This document shows, piece after piece, positions 26,470 through 40,499 of a DNA stretch of 64,000 nt. The notes under the pieces are model-generated. The model saw nothing but the letters and a program-made list of their open reading frames with translations. It did not search any database and was not told the DNA's origin. A program made the translations under genes and the position numbers. The first letter of the stretch is position 1, and each line of letters begins with the position of its first letter. The DNA is from Ridgeia piscesae. Its lineage: Eukaryota > Annelida > Polychaeta > Sabellida > Siboglinidae. The stretch spans positions 67,501 to 131,500 of the forward strand of contig JAODUO010000869.1 of NCBI GenBank assembly GCA_025642075.2. Reading direction: 5' to 3'.

Positions 26470-26566
26470 CTACAAGTACATCCATAATATGCTCGTTGTT
26501 CCAAAAAATAACCACATTTACACTTAATACTACTGCATAAGTAACAACCATAACAAGTATGCGATG

Positions 26567-26880
<314 letters not shown>

Positions 26881-27079
26881 ATAAACACACATACACATTG
26901 GCTTCCTGTCCAAATTGGTCTTTAAGATCTTGTGCTATTATTTACCAGGCACTTTCCTGTAAGCAATTCAATGAATCATTGCTTACTCCTGTATGAAAAC
27001 CTGTCCAGCTTCGATCACCTAGTTCTGATTTATTTTTCTCCATAACGTCAATACCAATATTGGGACTAATAAAAGGGTT

Positions 27080-27654
27080 TTTCTTCCTTTTAGTGTTACA
27101 CCAGTTTAAAATATTGCTAAATGTCGCCGTTTTAAAAACATACTTTTACAACCTGGCCTATCCACTATAGCGATTATTGTAAATTTTGTAGAATAAACAT
27201 TATTTATCAGATGTTCAATATGATTTACAAATCGTGTCAACAGCAGCATTGACGTCCACGCAATTGCAATGTAGTGGGACTTGGTGTTCAAGTGCGTTTT
27301 CCAAGGTATGGCGTACCATGAAGATATCGTCTATTGCTCCTGTGATTTTCCTAAGCCCAACCTGTTGTTTTGACAAATGGGCAACGATGGACACCATCGT
27401 TGAACATTTTGTATTTTTGTAAATATCATCTTACAAAACACTTTGTCAAGAATACAATTTAAGGAAATTTTTGTATAGACAACGTAGTGATTCAAATGCT
27501 TCACCAATGTTATCTCCAACAGATGGCTTGTGTTGCTTATTAAGAACATTGTCCATGTCACATCTCTTGATTACGTTCCTTTGTGATTTTGAAGTACAGG
27601 ATTTGGATGTGATCGAAGTTCTGCTAGTCGGTGCTTTCTTAAGTAGGCCCTTTA
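27080..27654 (-). mobile_element. LINE reverse-transcriptase fragment
   Basis: Minus-strand frames at 27,397-27,215 and 27,561-27,331 contain segments like IDDIFMVRHTLE followed by HCNCVDVNAAVDTI. These correspond to RT domains 2-4 (the Arg-Gly-x-x-Asp and Phe-x-Asp-x-x-x-Ala-Phe-Asp blocks). Frameshifts break it. It ends at the SINE on its right. Confidence 0.55.
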
Positions 27655-27962
27655 ATGTAGAGCGCTGTGGCTAAGGATAGAACTTCGGGTCTCGATTAAG
27701 AGGACCCGGGTTCGAATCGTGTGCTGCGGTATTGAAGTATTGGTCAATATAAAACTACATTGCTACAGTTTACTCAGCTGTATAAATGAGTACCTAGCTA
27801 TAGGCAAGTGATGAATATGTGTACGAGCAGCCTTCGCGTATTAATTATAGTGTATGGATGAATGGTTCCCAGAGAAGTTGACATGGTGTCTGATTGAACA
27901 GGTCTGTCAGGGAAGTAAAGTGTAAAGCCTTTTGAGCAATACTGAGGATTGGATACGGCGTT
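27655..27962 (+). mobile_element. tRNA-derived SINE, family B
   Basis: The head (27,660-27,735) shows GGCTAAGGATAGA as a degraded A box and GGGTTCGAATC as a B box. The body includes CTCAGCTGTATAAATGAGTA, and the end near 27,962 includes AACAGGTCTGTCAGGGAAGT. It aligns along its length with the minus-strand copy at 11,043-11,365. It lies between two LINE pieces of the opposite strand. Confidence 0.65.
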
Positions 27963-28480
27963 ATTTAAGAACTTACCTTTTTTAATTTGTCGTGGACAAG
28001 ACTTAGTCTATGTGATTTAAAGTTTGTCCATCTGGTGATATCTATGTGCTTTTTTGGCGCTGAATGTTGAAATACTGTGCTAATTATGACTCGGTCATTT
28101 GCTGCACAACACTGAACCAGTTGATATTCTCTGTTCCTCTGTCTGTCCAGATGTTCTCTCACTAGAATCCTAGTGCTGTCATCAGGATAAGAATAGTTTA
28201 GTGCATAATCCTTTGTTATCGTTCTGACACCTATTCTTGTTTTCATCCTGACACTAGCCATCCTCGGAGAGGCACATTCGTAAGACAACAGGCCATTCGC
28301 ATACTCAGACAAGAGGATTACAAGTAATGCCACACTTTGTCTAAGGATACCATCATCTCTTTCGGATCGAGTAATTTTCTCTATCCGTTCTGTTGGAATG
28401 CCGCATCTATGTCCCGCCTGCTATATCGATATTGAATTTATTTAATTCGTCTAGTAGCAACTTGAGTTGTCGTTCCCGGT
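27963..28480 (-). mobile_element. LINE endonuclease fragment
   Basis: The minus-strand frame at 28,333-27,965 contains SPRMASVRMKTRIG, typical of the centre of an apurinic-type LINE endonuclease, then a region resembling the HTWRSPDG / IDYVLV end of that domain in shifted frames. It stops at the SINE. With the RT piece at 27,080-27,654 it probably forms one decayed element missing its middle. Confidence 0.5.
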
Positions 28481-28592
28481 AGAGTTCTCACGTTTTCTTT
28501 ATTTTCTGGATAGTTTCTGTTGGTGTTGACAGCAGATCCTTAACTGGGATATTCTTAGCACTTAGGATATATGCTCTACGTGTGTATTTGTT

Positions 28593-28596
28593 TGTG

Positions 28597-28628
<32 letters not shown>

Positions 28629-28740
28629 TGTATGTATTGTATGTACGTACGTACGTACGTACGTGTATGTGTGTGTGTGTATGTATGTATGTATGTATGT
28701 ATGTATGTATGTACGTACGTACGTGTAGTACGTACGTGTA

Positions 28741-28813
<73 letters not shown>

Positions 28814-28826
28814 GTATGTATGTATG

Positions 28827-28857
<31 letters not shown>

Positions 28858-28906
28858 GTATGTATGTATGTATGTATGTATGTGTGTATGTATGTATGTA
28901 TGTATG

Positions 28907-28938
<32 letters not shown>

Positions 28939-29049
28939 TGTATGTATGTATGTATGTATGTATGTATGTATGTATGTATGTATGTATGCATGCATGCATG
29001 CATGCATGCATGTATGCATGTATATACGTACGTACGTATGTATGTATGT
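28593..29049. repeat. (GTAT)n / (GTGTAT)n complex array
   Basis: Blocks of GTAT, CGTA, GTGTAT and CATG units alternate over about 450 bp and abut the inverted-repeat element on the right. Confidence 0.95.
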
Positions 29050-29981
29050 AACAATTTTGAAATCAGCCATGCATACGGGCTAAACAGATGAGGTTGGGTG
29101 AGAGAACAACTGTATTACAATTCCAGATAAATTCATTGAGAGGAATAGACCTTTCAACGCACCAAAAGTTTATCGCATAGTAATAAATTTAAGGACTTGT
29201 CAATTTGACAGTCACAAGTGAACCTATCAATGTTTTATCCTATGAACGTTTTGGTTGATTTGGACTCATCAGGTCCTAGAACAAATTAATTGCCGAAACG
29301 GCAACTTTGAGCAACTCTCGTAATTGTTATCAATCCAACATGGCCACTTGTCAAATCGTAAAAAATACTCTAGCACCGCTTATCTTAGAATTATTTGTAA
29401 TACCTTTTATTAGGGGTATTTGGGTACTTAGAATCCACTTCTGGTGTTAAATGTTCAGTTCAATTTAAAGATCATATGCTGTAGGACAGGTACAAATTCT
29501 CTCGGCGGACAACAAATGGAAACCTCTATGAAATTATGTTTAATGTATTCATGAATATAAATAACATGAATAATATTACAATATTTGACACATTTGTTCA
29601 TGAGAAAAGAATATTTAGTCATACTATAAATTATTTGAAGCACGTAGTCATACATGTTAAACATAATGGATAGCACTGGTCAGATCTTTACAAAAATACT
29701 TCAGAACCACTTATCTTAGAATTATGTGTATTACCTCTATTTAAGGCTATTTGGGTCTGTGGAATCGATTTTTCTTATGTAACATTTTCAGTTCCAGGTC
29801 AGATGCTGAATGTCAAGTAAAGGTTACAATTGACCTCTCGGTTGACAACAAAAATGGAAACTTCTATGAAATTATAGTTTAGTTTATTCATGAATACATA
29901 TGGATAATCTTACAATATTTTACACATTTGTTCATCAGAAAAGAATATTTAGTCATAACTTAAATTATATGAAACAAGTAG

Positions 29982-30055
<74 letters not shown>

Positions 30056-31248
30056 TACACATAGTGTTTAATATAAGTACCGTTAATAACACTGGCATTC
30101 ATATTTCTCTTTGAGGGAATTTCTTGAAATAAGCATTTATATATGAATGTTATTGTAGATGTGCTATAAGGAATGAACCTATTGTATTAAAGTTATTACT
30201 GTGACGTAACAAGCAGACAAGTATCACCCCTAATAAAAAATATCTCTTTTCGTGCATATCATACAGCAACTTCTCTGACGAAGACGGCTGCTGCAATCCA
30301 AACACCAAAGCATTAGAGCCTTAGATTACGAGGAAAGTATCGACATGGAGAATGCTGAACAGAATGATTTGTAGGAAGAGAGGATGAATATGTCGACGAA
30401 AACCGTAGAGTCCATGAGGATGTCGAGAGTGGGTTTGTTGATCCTGATTACCTGGATGATGACTGGGAATAGGTATTATTGTAGGATTATTATCAAGATT
30501 ATTATGTGTTATCTGCACTTGTTAAGATGACACAAACCGCATGCTTATAGCCTACATGCAAGAATTTCCCTCGGAGAGATATATGAATGACAATGTTATT
30601 AACGATACTTGTACTATACATGTGTAACATGTATGACTACGTGTTTCAAATAATTTATAGTATGAGTAAATATTCTTTTTTCATGGAAAAATGTGTCAAA
30701 TAATGTAAAATAATCCATTTATGTTCATGAATAAACTAAAATATAATTTCATAGAAGATTCCATTTGTTGTCCGCCGAGAGGTCAACTTTGATTTTTACA
30801 AGACCTTAAGCATATGATCTTGACCTTAAAATGAAAATTTAACACCAGAAGCCAGATGTGGATTCTACATACCCAAATACCCATAAAAATAGGTATTACA
30901 AATAATTCTAAGAGAAGCGGTTCTAAAGAACTTTTTAAAGATCTGACCAGTGGCCATCTTGGATTGATGCAAATTACGAGAGTTGCTCAAAGTTGCCGTT
31001 TGGGCAGTCAAGCTGAATTACTTCTCTGACCTGGCGAGTCCAAATCAACCAAAACGTTCATAGGATAGAACACTTATAGGTTCACATGTGATTGTCAAAA
31101 GGACAAGTTCCTAAATCTATCACTGTGCGAAATATGTTGGGTGAGTTGAGAGGTTTTTCCTCTCAATGGATTTATCTGAAATGTTAACACAGTTGTTTCC
31201 TCAACCAACCACATCCATATGCATGGTTGATTTCAAACATTATTTTTT
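29050..31248. mobile_element. 2.2-kb element with about 600-bp inverted arms
   Basis: The arm at 29,050-29,665 is repeated in reverse complement at 30,620-31,248. Matching landmarks include TTTTGAAATCAGCCATGCAT, CCTATGAACGTTTTGGTTGA, GAGCAACTCTCGTAATT and CCGCCGAGAGG-type blocks. A partial third copy of the arm in direct orientation lies at about 29,680-29,985, next to an AT/GT run (29,986-30,055). In the centre (about 30,350-30,475) one plus-strand frame encodes an acidic stretch ending VDPDYLDDDWE before a stop. It could be the end of a lost transposase, but the family is unknown. Confidence 0.7.
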
Positions 31249-31269
31249 TCACCATGTACAATTTGGCCA

Positions 31270-31270
<1 letters not shown>

Positions 31271-31335
<65 letters not shown>
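31271..31335. repeat. (AT)n array
   Basis: AT run just outside the right arm of the inverted-repeat element. Confidence 0.95.
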
Positions 31336-31339
<4 letters not shown>

Positions 31340-31581
31340 AGATGACTCCTTAAGAATAATTACGGAGTGTATGAAAATACTGCCTGTTATGAATTAAAGA
31401 CGAATCACAAAATGTGAGACCTCGGTTATTCTGCAACACGACACAATGACATATTCAGTGCATGTCATTTCATATCCATCACACCCAACCTTGCTGATTG
31501 ATCATTGTTAATTTATAACACATATAATCGTTTTATATTCAACATATTAGGCATAACGTTTGCATGTGATTTGTAACCTAC

Positions 31582-31663
31582 CTATGTCTAGGGCGAAATT
31601 CGCGACCTGCTGCGCAATTTTTGGTTCTACCAACAAAAGGTTGTTCTCTCCGTCATCTGCCAT
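31582..31663 (-). CDS. Pantothenate-kinase-like gene, exon 1 with start codon
   Basis: This is the first coding exon of a gene whose product resembles pantothenate kinase, the enzyme that phosphorylates vitamin B5 in the first step of coenzyme A synthesis. The ATG (31,663-31,661) has A at -3 and G at +4, and an in-frame TGA lies upstream at 31,711-31,709, so this start is well supported. The exon encodes 27 residues, ending FALDI, plus the first base of a Gly codon, before donor GTAGGT. Exons 1-7 give about 342 residues. That fits the roughly 370-residue core of animal PANK1-3 with only the C-terminus missing. Active-site positions are altered (see findings), so true kinase activity is uncertain. 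A PANK4-like paralogue is an alternative. Confidence 0.7.
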
Positions 31664-31869
31664 GATGTATCGAGCAGAGGCTACGGACGGAAAATGCAGT
31701 TCAACTGATCATTGGCAACATTTAATTATTTGTTACAAACATGAGGAGGTGGACATACCAATGAATGTTCGAAAGGAAATCAGTCGTGGCCTGGTATGCG
31801 CGGGAAATTGCGAAGGTGAATCAGGGTTGCGTTGATGATTTTCAGAAGGCAGCGGGTGGTTAATGTGTA

Positions 31870-31912
31870 TGCGTGTGTATGCGCATGCGCATGTATATGC
31901 GTATGCGCATGC
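31870..31912. promoter_or_regulatory. Candidate NRF-1 site upstream of the kinase-like gene
   Basis: TGCGCATGCGCA at 31,880-31,891 is a perfect NRF-1-type palindrome, with a related ATGCGTATGCGCATGC just downstream. It lies about 220 bp upstream of the start codon, a plausible promoter position for a metabolic gene. It sits in a short alternating purine-pyrimidine stretch, so chance is possible. Confidence 0.4.
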
Positions 31913-32261
31913 TAATGTGTATGTGTTTGAACCTTAAATAGGAAGATGGCCTGGCGATTGGAACTGATTCTAAAAATGATGAAGGCGAGGGAAGAGGGGA
32001 AAATTGCATAGTTGTCATTTGACAAATTCGTGGTAAGGGAGCGATCCGATGTGGCAATCCCTGGTTAAATAACTAAGTCTGCCTTATATGCTGACTGTCT
32101 AGACAGTGTTGTGCTCATGGCATCATCTAGGTAGCAACTACATCACAACATGCCGGGTTAGCGTTTATGTTTGACACACTGCATGACGGTAATGAACTCT
32201 ATTACTTATTACGAACCTGGTACTGACACTGATTGTTTATTGTATAATGATTTACCTACCA

Positions 32262-32932
32262 GTAGTATGTGAGGGTCCTATCAAAGGATGCTGGCGCGGC
32301 GCGGATGAAGGTCAACGGCAAAGGCCACATAGTTGAAGAACTAGCGGTGTCCCTAGCGGAGAGACCACGAACTAGTATTGTCCAAATTCGTGCGTTATAT
32401 TTTTATAATTAGGTCAAATGGGGTATGTCATCACCTATCCTAGCGGTCAAAGAACAAAGTGGATCCATCTGACGGATATGTCGTGAACTAGAAACGGTCC
32501 AAAGTCGTGCGTCTTATTTTTAAATTAGGTTAAAGGGATTAGAGGTCATGTAGTGCCCCCTGGTGGATATGTGGTGAATCGCAAACTATGTCAAATAACA
32601 AATGGAGCCATCTGTTGGATATGACGTGAACTAATACCCAATATACGTGTCTTATTTTTAAACTAGGTAAACGGTACTTCTAAAAGTATTATTGTGTTTT
32701 ACTAGAATAAATGTACAAACCGTAATGCTTGTTCTTTCTCCTGTTATAACTAGCATTCACCCAGGTCCCCGTTGTGTCATGTATGGTCACTCGACCTTAT
32801 TACACAAATAATTATTTGTGACCTGTCCGCTAGGCGGCGCCACCTGTTCATCAACTCTCCACTAGGGGCGCCACGTGACCTTTGATCTTCCTCCTTGCCA
32901 GCATCCCTTGATCGGACCCTCATAAACTACTA
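32262..32932. mobile_element. Non-autonomous TIR element with internal minisatellite
   Basis: The left end reads AGTAGTATGTGAGGGTCC and continues to GGATGCTGGC. The right end is its near reverse complement (GCCAGCATCC to AAACTACT), giving imperfect inverted ends of about 36 bp. The interior contains about three diverged units, each with a GAACTA block followed by ATTCGTGCGTCTTATTTTTA-like sequence and an AGGT(C/T)AAA end (about 32,340-32,672). The same unit type occurs beside the viral-like cluster at 63.0-64.0 kb. No coding capacity. Confidence 0.65.
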
Positions 32933-34684
32933 CCCAATTAAGATACTACACCCAGCACAATTGTCAACCAACTTCAGTAGTATTGGGAAAAACAGCCAAA
33001 CAAAGTTAGCATAATACACGTTAACCTTAAACTGAAGACAATATCCAAAGCATTCATATAATTACTATGCACAGAGACGTGGCGTTCTGACAACAGTTGG
33101 AAATAAACTTTAGTAATGTAGCATTATTTAGTTACACAAATTACTGTAACTCAGGAAATAACATCATTCATACTCGGTTATCTCACACATAACATTGTTT
33201 ATATATGTGGTAATTACAATATAGATGTACTACACTGTGAAGAGCCGAAGGACTGCATTGACCAAAATTAATGTTCAGCTGTGTGTTATATCCTTTGATC
33301 ACCAAGCCAACACGTATAACATGCACGACTGCTAGTATACTAGATAATGTTTTCTGTTCTGAACCGTGTAGGAACAAAATGAGCGGCATTGTTTTAAGCG
33401 ATAGTACAAATTATATGTAATTTTTTGTCCTGTGTGATAGTAACCATGCTCGAACAGCTAAATTCAGCAGATCGCTAGATGAAGATTCATTACAAACATT
33501 TTAGCATTATTTAAATAATGCAAACTGGGACACTGTAATGTACGAATAAAATCTGGATTTAGCGTTCTCTTATTTTATGCAAATATTTAATAATACTTAT
33601 ATTGTCCAGCAAAAGTAAGTTATAATAGCTTTATTGTTACATAATGTCATGTACATATAATAATCAGCAACAGTAAAGTAATAATTACATGTCTAAGTAC
33701 ATTAAACAATGTAACAATTGGTATTAAGCAGCAGTGCTTATTTTCCTTATTCATGTATTTTAACAATTTCGAAACAATTATAATTCGTGACCACCTATGC
33801 AGCAACATCATAATAGTGCAACTAGTTAATTAAAATAGTGAAATAGTGAATTACAAGTGTACCACAAAATTAAATACATCGATGCACGTGTTAAACAAAT
33901 CCAGGTCTGTAAAGGTTAAATAAATGTTTAATATAATTACTGAAAAGCAACGTATAATAACAGTACATTCAGTACAGAAAACAACATATTACTGATTTTT
34001 CAGAAGCAGATATTTGACACTTTTTTAAAGATATGTAAAGTGGCAGAATATTGAAGACAGTTGTCTAAGATAAGGGTGTTCCATATTTTGTGTCCGACAT
34101 AATTATGCCAAAGATAATTGGCTCTTTGCGCAGGGTTCTGCCATTATATAATTTGTTACCTACACCAACAAAGAAATTGTTAAAATGGTTAGCTGTCTTT
34201 ATTTGTTAGCACTACTAATTTTTCTCCAACACGAAACTTGTTCTTGTCAGATTTTCTTTGATGTATAACGGCTATAAATTTAAAATGTTTTAGGTATAAC
34301 TATAGGTATGGCTACAGAACTATGACGTTACATGTACCTTCATAAACACCTATTTAATGACATGCAATTAAGCATCATACAATTTTAATCACGACTGGAT
34401 CCAATAAGAGTGCATCTTACCTTTTATATTATATTACAAATCTTTTACATACATTATAGCCATACATTTACAATTGTGTTCTGTTAATGTGACGGTAGTT
34501 GACGTGTCGAATGGATTTTCACAATATGTCATTGACCCGACAAGAGTGCTTATATACAGTGTGCAGTATGGCATAAGTCCTAAGATTACTTGACCTGCAC
34601 TTTGCAGGTGGCGAGAAACTTTTATAGATATCCCGGAGAAACTGAACTACACTCACATGTTCAATTATTTAATGACGAGAAATG
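32933..34684. other. AT-rich, no gene recognised
   Basis: Several short frames (for example 33,389-33,183 minus) show no family resemblance. No clear structured repeat. Confidence 0.4.
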
Positions 34685-34688
34685 TGAT

Positions 34689-36388
<1,700 letters not shown>

Positions 36389-37472
36389 TAAAGGCGGGTT
36401 TACACTATGCAACGCCGCTGCATGCAACGTGAGGCACGGTTGCTTGCAACCCCGTTGCAGCCAGATCGCCTAGTGTAAACATGAAATCGCATGCAGCGGC
36501 GTCTCATGAGACCGCTGCATGCAGTGGTCTCTTGGATAGGGAAGGTTCTATTCCGTGCAACGTTGTCTCTTGGTTGCATGGAATTTGTCCAATCACAGGC
36601 AGTGACCGCGAGTGACGTATACTTTTCGAAAGCATTGCAGCGAGTTGTTGCTCGGCAGATTTCTAAACAATTTGTTTAATTTATCAATTCTTCGAACAAC
36701 GCCATTTGTTGTTGTATACATACATGAGGAGTACCATCATTGCGAGTCATGGTAGCGTCATCACAGTGAAGGATCGATACGTATATGAAGGTTTTGGTTG
36801 TGCGCATGCGTCAGGTGCAGTCGTTTCTTTTTTTCTCAGTTTCTGGCTGTACTAATTTCGTTATTAGCAAAACATTTAGAAACTGTTAAAGAGTAAGATT
36901 CGCAGATGTTTAATTGTATGATGTATAGAACATAAGCCTGAAATAATAATCCAGATTGATTACCCGAAAGTACTTTTTGCCAAATTAGTTCATTTGCCAA
37001 ACCAGTTCCTCAAGTATACAAACACTAAAAGCGCGCGTAACCCAAACCCCCCCGAACGCGACTCAAACAAATTTGTTCAAAATTTAATGTAGACAGAACA
37101 AACCCAAATTACGTGAAGTTAGCACAAATATATATGCATGGAATCTTAAAATTAAACCTATATGCAATGTAGATTACATTAAACTTGTTATGTTAGTCAA
37201 GTTGAAATAGGCTGCCAGCTAGTAGCAAGAGATTAAATAAACTACACAACGAACAAAAACAATAACCTTTCTACTAACAGGGCCTTCGCCAGACGCCTTA
37301 CTCTCAGTGATGCCCTGGGACCCAACTTGGGTGAAGACCTTCATTTTCTTTGCATTGCTCTAGCATATGGATACTTATACACTTTTAATTAAATATATAC
37401 ACTTTAAAAAAATTATATTTAAATAGTTAAACAGTACTGCAGCCTGTATCCAATTTAGACCAATCAGCCTGA

Positions 37473-38138
37473 ATGTCAAAAGAAGGAAATAGTGCAGATT
37501 CAGGTCAGACTAGGAAAATGACACATAAATGTTGGGGGTGTAAGAAACAAGTGACAAAATCGGACAGGGGATTAAAATGCGAGTACTGTGGAGCTTGGTT
37601 CCACATAGAATGTGAAAGCGTAACGAGCGAGGCATATGATTTTATAGAAAATCACGGAGAGCAGCTGCACTGGTTTTGTAAAACGTGCAACTCCAAAGCT
37701 ATTGAGGTTTTGAAACCAGTACAGCGGTTGAAGGACCAGCAAGAAAAAATGGAAGAAAAAGTGGATGAACTGAACACTCGAGTAGTAGAAATAGATAACA
37801 TCAAGGGTAACCATAAGGAAAGGGTGTGTATCGTAGTGAAGGAGGAGCTATATGAGATCAGGGAAAGGGAAGCAACGAGTGCAAATGTAATCATCAGAAA
37901 TCTTGAGAAAATCGAAGAAGGTGGGAAATGGAATGATGATAAAGAACTGGTGGAGCATTTGGTGCATAACGGATCACACAGAAGGAAACACCAGGGAGGG
38001 AGTCCCCTCAGGAGGAGCAGGTCAACATCTGCTGCACGAAAAACACCACCTCTTCGAAGGAATAGCCAGCCTAAAATGACAACCACTAGGAGGGGAAGCC
38101 AGTCCACAAAATCAGCAAAAAGTAGGCACCAGCACTGA
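37473..38138 (+). pseudogene. CR1-like ORF1 with PHD-type zinc finger
   Basis: 221 codons from an ATG. Residues about 20-72 form a PHD-like finger: CWGCKK, then CEYCGAWFHIEC, then WFCKTC (Cys4-His-Cys3 pattern). A charged coiled-coil-like helix (about residues 85-115) and an NVIIRNL segment follow. From about residue 165 the frame becomes a Ser/Arg-rich basic tail that may follow a frame change or deletion. ORF1 proteins of this kind bind nucleic acid or chromatin for retrotransposition. It is assigned to the LINE, not to a host PHD gene, because RT follows directly. Confidence 0.65.
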
Positions 38139-38702
38139 CTTGTACAATGACACTAAAAATGTGCACAACATGGGTGAAGGGGATAAAAATGAGGAAAAAG
38201 GAGCACTGGGCACATAACTGCACATGATCTGTAAATGCTAGAAGCATTATGAACAACAACATATTAGATCTGATTTTATCAACATAACCGAATATGATTG
38301 ATGCCGTTAGGGTAAAAGAACCATTCAGTGATCATAATATTGTGACATGTGATGTCATAGTGTCGGTACAGGTTAAAGAGTGGAGAGAGACATATTATGA
38401 TATTATGAGAGGGAATTATGAGAAAATGAGGAAATTGTTAAGGGACTATGACTGGGAGCAGGCATTCCAGAATACTGACGTAAATACAAAATGGGTTAAT
38501 TTTAAAGCTGTGGTTTAATTCTGCTGTGCAGCGTTTTGTACCTATCTCAACAAAGAAAAGGAACAGAAAGCCGAGATGGATGTCAAATAGGACTGAACTA
38601 GCAAGAAGGAAAACATACCACATGTGGAAGAGATACAGGGAAACCAGAGCGTACCATCTATATGAAGCATAGAAACGCCAACGCAATGAAGCCCAGAATG
38701 AA

Positions 38703-40499
38703 GTGAAAAAGGCCAAACGGTACTTTGAGAAAAAACTTGCTGAGAATATAAAAACAGATCCTAAGTCCTTCTATGCATATACAAGATCTAAAACTAGGAC
38801 AAAAGACAGCGTTGGGCCCCTTGTCGATCTTATGGGAGAAGTGATCACAGACTCAATTCAGGCAGCAAACTTACTTAATGACTATTTTGCTTCAGTATAC
38901 ACTGACGAGGAAATGGGTAATTTACCTGATCCTGTGAATATTTTCACAAAGACATTACAGGAATCACTCCAAAACATTGAGTTTACAACAACAGTATTTC
39001 AAGAAAAACTTTCAAAAATGAAACCAAATAAAGCCCCTGGCATAGACAATTTTAATTCCTCAATATTAAGAGAAGTAGCTTCATCTATCGCCTCCCCATT
39101 GCGTTAGACCTTTAAAGGCAGTACAGAAATGGGAGAAGTCCCTCTGGATTAGAAAAAGGCAAATGTAACACCTATATAGACCAGTGAGCCTGACATCCCA
39201 CATATCCAAGACCATGGAATCCATCATAAGAGATGAGATCATCAGGCATCTCCAAAAAATGAGTTAATGAAACCATCACAACACGGTTTTTGGAAAGGTC
39301 GTTCATGTTTGACCAACCTACTAGTTTACCTTGATAAAGTAACAATGTATATAGACCAAGGATTACCTGTAGACTCCATTTATTTGGATTTCAGTAAAGC
39401 TTTTGATAGAGTTCCCCATGCCAGGTTAGAGAGGAAACTAAAGTCACATGTAACAGGACGAGTTGTAAGTGACTGGATAACCGAATGGCTGACAGACAGA
39501 GTACAACGTGTTGTGGTCAATGGGCAAACTTCTGAAGGGTCACCCGTAAGGAGTGGAGTCCCACAGGTGTCTGTTTTTGGTCCAGTTTTATTTGTAATAT
39601 TTATAAATGACCTAGATGAGGGTGTGAGAAATCATATTCTTAAGTTTGCTGATGACACTAAGCTGTTTAGTCAAGTGTCAACGTATGATAACGCGGAAAA
39701 ATTGCAAAAAAATCTGAGTACCCTAAATGAGTGGAGCAACAAATGGTCGATGTTGTTCAATGCTGAAAAATGCCAATGTATACATTACGGATAAAACAAT
39801 AAACAGTATGATTATTTTATGGGAAAGGAATGCATTGAAACAACACAGGAGGACTTAGGGGTCGTCATCACAAAAACACTGGATGTAACAAAGCAGTGTG
39901 TCAGGGCAGCTAATAAGGCAAATGCAATGCTAGGCATGATAAATCGAGTCTTTAAATATAAAACAAAGGAGGTACTTTTAAAACTATATAAATGCTTAGT
40001 GAGGCCTCACCTGGATTATTGAATTCAGGCATGGCGCCCATTTAAACAGAAAGATAAAGATTTATTAGAATCTATACAACGAAGGATGAGCAGGATTATT
40101 CCTGAATTAAGGCATTTAGACTATCCAAGTCGACTAAGAATACTAAAAATAACAAGTTTGGAAACAAGAAGGGTGAGAGCCGATTTATTGGAAGTTTTTA
40201 AAATAATAAATGGATTGGATAGTATTTTTCCTGCAGACTTCTTTATTATGGAAAATGAGCATGGGAAAACAAGAGGGCACCCTTACAATATAAACAAATT
40301 ATACTCTAGGCTTGATATACAAAAGTACTCTTTCACTCAAAGGATAGTAAACGATTGGAATAGACATCCTGAAAGTGCTGTTATGTCCGCAAGCGTCAAC
40401 CAATTTAAGGGTCACATTGACATGTATCTGCGAAATAGGGCGGAGGATTACACGAGTCAGCGATTGACTCCCTTCCTCGTCAACTCCTCGACTACGTAG
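38703..40499 (+). pseudogene. CR1-like reverse transcriptase, broken ORF2
   Basis: Open pieces are 38,703-39,107 (with KMKPNKAPGIDNF, RT domain 1), 39,267-39,794 (YLDFSKAFDRVPH, then GVPQ, then FADDTKLF with the catalytic Asp pair), 39,819-40,022 and 40,086-40,499. A stop at 40,021 (TGA) interrupts an otherwise continuous frame. The region 39,110-39,266 is frameshifted. The catalytic FADD motif survives although the ORF is dead. Confidence 0.75.

Noticed and set aside
27660..27735. Possible tRNA gene (good B box)
   Set aside because: The A box is degraded, the cloverleaf is poor, and a conserved SINE body follows. The same unit occurs at 11,043-11,365 on the other strand.
28488..29091. Long frames rich in Tyr, His, Met, Cys
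   Set aside because: Translations of GTAT/GTGTAT arrays.
31560..31835. Plus-strand open frame of 91 codons
   Set aside because: It overlaps exon 1 of the kinase-like gene on the other strand and has no family resemblance.
36491..36679. Short plus-strand frame near the left TIR
   Set aside because: It lies in the subterminal repeat-rich part of the DNA transposon and shows no family match.
37473..38138. Host PHD-finger gene
   Set aside because: Followed directly by an endonuclease tail and reverse transcriptase with a CR1-type 3' tail, so it is LINE ORF1.
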